Source of the DNA: Mucilaginibacter sp. KACC 22773 | GTDB taxonomy: Bacteria; Bacteroidota; Bacteroidia; Sphingobacteriales; Sphingobacteriaceae | Length of the DNA stretch: 64,000 nucleotides | Assembly (NCBI RefSeq): GCF_028736215.1 | Contig: NZ_CP117883.1 | Coordinates: 1,674,001 to 1,738,000 of the forward strand | Reading direction: 5' to 3' | In this document: positions 61,203-64,000 of the stretch, piece after piece | Position numbering within the stretch: the first letter of the stretch is position 1 | Layout of the letters: each line of letters opens with the position of its first letter | The notes under the pieces: generated by a model | Told to the model about the DNA's origin: nothing | The model's input: the letters and a program-made list of their open reading frames with translations, nothing else | The model's database searches: none | Made by a program: the position numbers and the translations under genes

Positions 61203-62111
61203 ATGAAACTCAAACTTCTCACCCCCTTTTTACTCCTCACCACCGCCACCTTCGCCCAAACCGATAAAAAACTAACTGTGCAGTTACAGGATGCCGTTAA
61301 AGGTTTTCATGGCCAGGCAGGTATTTATGTACAAAACCTTAAAACGGGTAAAACCGCTGCTATTAATGCCGATACACTGTTCCCTACAGCCAGTATGATT
61401 AAGGTGAGCATTCAGTGCGGACTGATGGACAAGATAGAGAAGGGCGAGCTGCATTATAACCAAAAGCTGGTTTACCGCGACTCGCTTTTATATGCCGGAG
61501 AGGATCTTTTAGGCTCGTTCAAAGATAAGGATACGGTGCAGTTGAGTAAAGTGGCCATGCTGATGATAACCATGAGCGATAATACCGCAAGCCTGTGGCT
61601 GCAAAAACTGGTTGGCGGCAATTATATTAACAACTGGCTGCAACAAAATGGTTTTAAAGTAATGCGTGTAAACTCGCGTGTGGCCGGCCGCGAGGCTATC
61701 CGCAAAATTTATGGCTGGGGCGTTAGCACACCCTATGAAATGTGCCGCCTGTTTACCATGATCAGAAAAGGCGAAGCTGTAAGTCCCGCCGCCAGCGAAA
61801 GGATGTACCGTAACATGGGCCGTATTTACTGGGACGAGCACGCGCTGGCTCAAATTCCGCCATATGTGCATACCATATCCAAGCAAGGTGCGGTTGACGA
61901 GTCGCGGTCAGAAACTGTGCTGGTAAATGCGCCCCATGGCGATTATGTATTCTCGATCATCACCAACCATAATACCGACCAAAGCTGGGGAACAAGTAAT
62001 GAAGCAGGCTTGCTCATCAAAAAAATATCGGCCCTGCTATGGCATTATTTTGAACCTGCCAGCGACTGGAAACCCGTCGAAGGTGTAGATAAATTTATGC
62101 TGAATGAATAG
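61203..62111 (+). CDS. Class A beta-lactamase-like serine hydrolase
   Basis: 302 residues from the ATG at 61203 (signal 'MKLKLLTPFLLLTTATFAQ'); the in-frame ATG at 61131 lies over the DUF433 remnant and is rejected. SxxK is 'SMIK' (Ser64, Lys67), SDN is 'SDN' (125-127). The KTG triad is replaced by 'KQG' (227-229). The deacylating Glu of true class A enzymes is not evident in an omega-loop ExxxN motif. It is therefore more likely a periplasmic peptidase-like enzyme than a resistance gene. Confidence 0.9.
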   Translation: MKLKLLTPFLLLTTATFAQTDKKLTVQLQDAVKGFHGQAGIYVQNLKTGKTAAINADTLFPTASMIKVSIQCGLMDKIEKGELHYNQKLVYRDSLLYAGEDLLGSFKDKDTVQLSKVAMLMITMSDNTASLWLQKLVGGNYINNWLQQNGFKVMRVNSRVAGREAIRKIYGWGVSTPYEMCRLFTMIRKGEAVSPAASERMYRNMGRIYWDEHALAQIPPYVHTISKQGAVDESRSETVLVNAPHGDYVFSIITNHNTDQSWGTSNEAGLLIKKISALLWHYFEPASDWKPVEGVDKFMLNE

Positions 62112-62341
62112 CTGCGCAGTCATTACCGCTGCGCTGGTCATTGGTCATTGGTCATTGGTCATTGGTCATTGGGCATTGGGCATTGGGCATTGGGCATTGG
62201 AAAAGGCACAGCCTTTTCCAATGCCCCGTATGGTGATTTTTTACCATCTTGTTTTTAGTAGAAAAGCCCAATGACCAATGACGAGCGCAGCGAAATGACC
62301 AATGACAAGCGCAGCGACAATGACTAATGACAGCGCAGCGA
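62108..62341. repeat. GGTCATT/GGGCATT heptamer array with hairpin and inverted copies
   Basis: Five GGTCATT (62136-62170) and four GGGCATT (62171-62198) units are in perfect tandem. The last unit continues into a 16-bp hairpin (62192-62207 / 62211-62226, loop ACA). A second small T-rich hairpin follows, and then inverted units CCCAATGACCAATGAC separated by GCGCAGCG (62267-62341). Confidence 0.9.
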
Positions 62342-62462
62342 TATGAACCCATAATAATTAAGTAAAATTTCTGTTTGCTTTGCAGTTAAATGGATGCCGT
62401 TTGTTATAATTGGCAATTATATCAATGTGTTAAAAATACACATACCAGTTACAACCAATTAA

Positions 62463-64000
62463 ATGAAAAAAACACTTACTTTATTTGTATTGCTTATACT
62501 TAGTATTATAGTAAAAGCACAAACTATTGCCAACTTATCGGGCACTATAACCGACGAAAAAAGCCAGGGTATTGCCGGCGCTACTGTTTATCTGCTGAAT
62601 ACCAATTACCGTGCTGTTGCCGATAAGGACGGGAAATTCTCATTAAAAGATATTGCATCCGGGAGCTATATTTTGCGCATCAGCGCCGTTGGTTATGCTG
62701 CAAAAAGCCAATCGATTGTTTTAAGCGGCACTATGCGCCCAATAAGTATTCAATTGAAAGATGCCAGTAACCAACTGGATGAAGTTACCGTAACGGCTCA
62801 AAAATACGAGGAGGATGCCCAAAAAGTGCCTTTCAGTGTTACAACCTTATCGGCCAGGCAAATAAAAGATTACCGGCTTTGGGATTTGAAAGATTTGACA
62901 GCTATTGCCCCTAACTTAAACTCGGCCAGCTCCGGCGATGGCCGCAATGTCAGTGGTATTAGGGGTATAGTTACCACATCCTATGATCCTGCTGTAGCTA
63001 CTTATGTTGATGGCGTAAACCAATACGGCCTGGATACTTACATCCCACAGTTGCTTGATGTAGATAGGATAGAGGTGCTGCGCGGTCCGCAGGGCACACT
63101 ATACGGCCGTAATGCTACAGGCGGTGTTATCAATATCATTACCAAACAGCCATCAAACACGGTAAGCGGTTTTGCCGGGCTCGATTTTGGCAACTACGGC
63201 CAGCAGCGTTTTACCCTGGGTATAAAAGCACCGTTGATAAAAGATAAATTATTTTTAGGTGTGGCCGGTGTTTACTCGGGCTTTAATGGTTTTTATACCA
63301 ATACGTTTGATAACAGCCATTTTGATAAACAACACTTCTTTTTAGGAAATTACTACCTTAAATTCCTGGCTACATCAAAACTGGCTTTAACGCTTAATGT
63401 TAAAAACTTTAACAACCGCAATAACGGTGCCTTTACGTTGGCCGGTTCGCCGGATGATGCTTTGAGTAAGCCTTACCAGGTAGATCAAAACGCCACTACC
63501 AAAATGATTGATAATACCTTCCACGCTTCATTAGCCATCAATTATTCGGGCAGCGATTTTAACTTTACCTCGCAGTCATCCTACCAGGTAAATAACCGTT
63601 ATTATACCAAACCTATTGATGGTGATTTTTCGCCTATCGACGCGGTATCCGTTGTAAATAATTACGGTGGCGACTGGAATAAAGTACGTACAGGTATCCA
63701 GGAGTTTAGGTTTACTTCGCCTGCATCCTCAACCTCTAAATTAAAATGGACCGCCGGCGCTTATGGTTTTTATCATTACGCCCCAAACAAACAGGGAACT
63801 TATTTTGGCGCTGACGCGGCAGCGGTTGGCTCGCCAATAACCAACTTTACCAGTATCAATACCAATATCGACAGAAATTTTGGCGTGGCAGTTTATGGCC
63901 AGGTAACCTATGTTGTTAGTCCGCAATTTGATATTACAGCCGGGTTGCGTTATGATCATGAACATAAAAAAGAAAGTGTAAAAGGCGAGTTTCAGCCTGA
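62463..64000 (+). CDS. TonB-dependent receptor (3' end beyond the window)
   Basis: The first 512 codons of a long frame open to the window edge. A signal peptide ends 'IIVKAQ'. A carboxypeptidase-like regulatory domain follows ('LSGTITDEKSQGIAGATVYLLN', 'KDGKFSLKDIASGSYILRISAVGY'). Then a plug: 'DEVTVTAQKYEEDAQKVPFSVTTLSA', 'GIRGIVTTSYDPAVATYVDGV', 'DVDRIEVLRGPQGTLYGRNATGGVINIITKQP'. This is the classical TonB receptor plug, closer to siderophore-type receptors than to SusC. The barrel has begun. Substrate unknown. Confidence 0.95.
   Translation, partial: MKKTLTLFVLLILSIIVKAQTIANLSGTITDEKSQGIAGATVYLLNTNYRAVADKDGKFSLKDIASGSYILRISAVGYAAKSQSIVLSGTMRPISIQLKDASNQLDEVTVTAQKYEEDAQKVPFSVTTLSARQIKDYRLWDLKDLTAIAPNLNSASSGDGRNVSGIRGIVTTSYDPAVATYVDGVNQYGLDTYIPQLLDVDRIEVLRGPQGTLYGRNATGGVINIITKQPSNTVSGFAGLDFGNYGQQRFTLGIKAPLIKDKLFLGVAGVYSGFNGFYTNTFDNSHFDKQHFFLGNYYLKFLATSKLALTLNVKNFNNRNNGAFTLAGSPDDALSKPYQVDQNATTKMIDNTFHASLAINYSGSDFNFTSQSSYQVNNRYYTKPIDGDFSPIDAVSVVNNYGGDWNKVRTGIQEFRFTSPASSTSKLKWTAGAYGFYHYAPNKQGTYFGADAAAVGSPITNFTSINTNIDRNFGVAVYGQVTYVVSPQFDITAGLRYDHEHKKESVKGEFQP

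Noticed and set aside
62152..62352. Minus-strand open frame over the heptamer array
   Set aside because: Its 'protein' is a direct translation of the tandem repeats (repeating Cys/His/Trp text) and has no start signal.
1..64000. tRNA, rRNA, tmRNA or RNase P genes
   Set aside because: Spacers were read for cloverleaf or conserved cores and none was recognised; a covariance search would be needed to exclude small ones.

Overview
ORGANISM. The window looks like chromosomal DNA of a Bacteroidota, most likely family Sphingobacteriaceae (Mucilaginibacter/Pedobacter-like; this placement is inference). The evidence is: promoters with the Bacteroidota -7 box TAnnTTTG (for example TACCTTTG before rpsA, rpsL and ppiB), scarce Shine-Dalgarno sequences, lineage-typical families (GLPGLI, DUF5606, Porin_10, TonB-dependent receptors with a carboxypeptidase-like N-domain, DUF885), eukaryote-like NrdB, and an rpsL-rpsG-fusA-rpsJ str operon without tuf. 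No rRNA, tRNA, CRISPR array, prophage or intact insertion sequence was seen. LAYOUT. 0-9 kb: end of a SHOCT protein, a GLPGLI protein, a RES/Xre toxin-antitoxin pair with a palindromic operator, tyrS, rpsA, a PIN-domain toxin-antitoxin pair, kptA and an ACT-domain gene. 8.4-17 kb: pyrR-pyrB split by a perfect palindrome, a serine hydrolase, pruA, and small VOC, YjbR and hypothetical genes. 17-21 kb: the str operon (minus strand) with AT-rich, self-complementary spacers. 21-34 kb: hypothetical proteins and tiny lipoproteins, a DUF885 peptidase-like lipoprotein, leuS with a local insertion, a dicarboxylate/glutamate symporter whose two ends lie in inverted repeats, a GH30 glycosidase, and a cupin anti-sigma-like gene next to a sigma fragment. 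34-44 kb: sucD, a second serine hydrolase, msrB, nrdB-nrdA followed by a tandem/inverted repeat field, a CWC protein and an acyltransferase. 44-54 kb: an outer-membrane receptor, a MutS-like membrane ATPase, rlmH, a leaderless-looking cation diffusion facilitator, SUKH-like and orphan genes, DUF5606, ppiB, and a PD-(D/E)XK protein. 54-64 kb: a GATase-like secreted protein whose signal peptide is encoded by repeats, an lpxK-punA-porin operon, a frameshifted DUF433 antitoxin, a class A beta-lactamase-like hydrolase, and a TonB-dependent receptor cut by the window edge. FUNCTION. Most of the window is housekeeping: translation (rpsA, str operon, tyrS, leuS, rlmH), nucleotide metabolism (pyrR, pyrB, nrdAB, punA), central metabolism (sucD, pruA) and envelope (lpxK, porin, TonB receptors). 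Small stress, toxin-antitoxin and immunity-like cassettes lie between. MOST NOTABLE. The spacers carry several repeat families: (i) an about 80-bp palindromic element with the TCATTGCGAGG core; (ii) an about 80-bp GGATACCGGCC element; (iii) GC-rich palindromes; (iv) 7-8-nt tandem motifs followed by inverted copies around hairpins. In two places a repeat has become protein: both ends of the symporter gene, and the signal peptide of the GATase-like protein. I found no single convincing new multi-gene system. The strongest candidates for follow-up are the repeat-to-protein events, the fold-back spacers and the cupin/sigma2-only pair.
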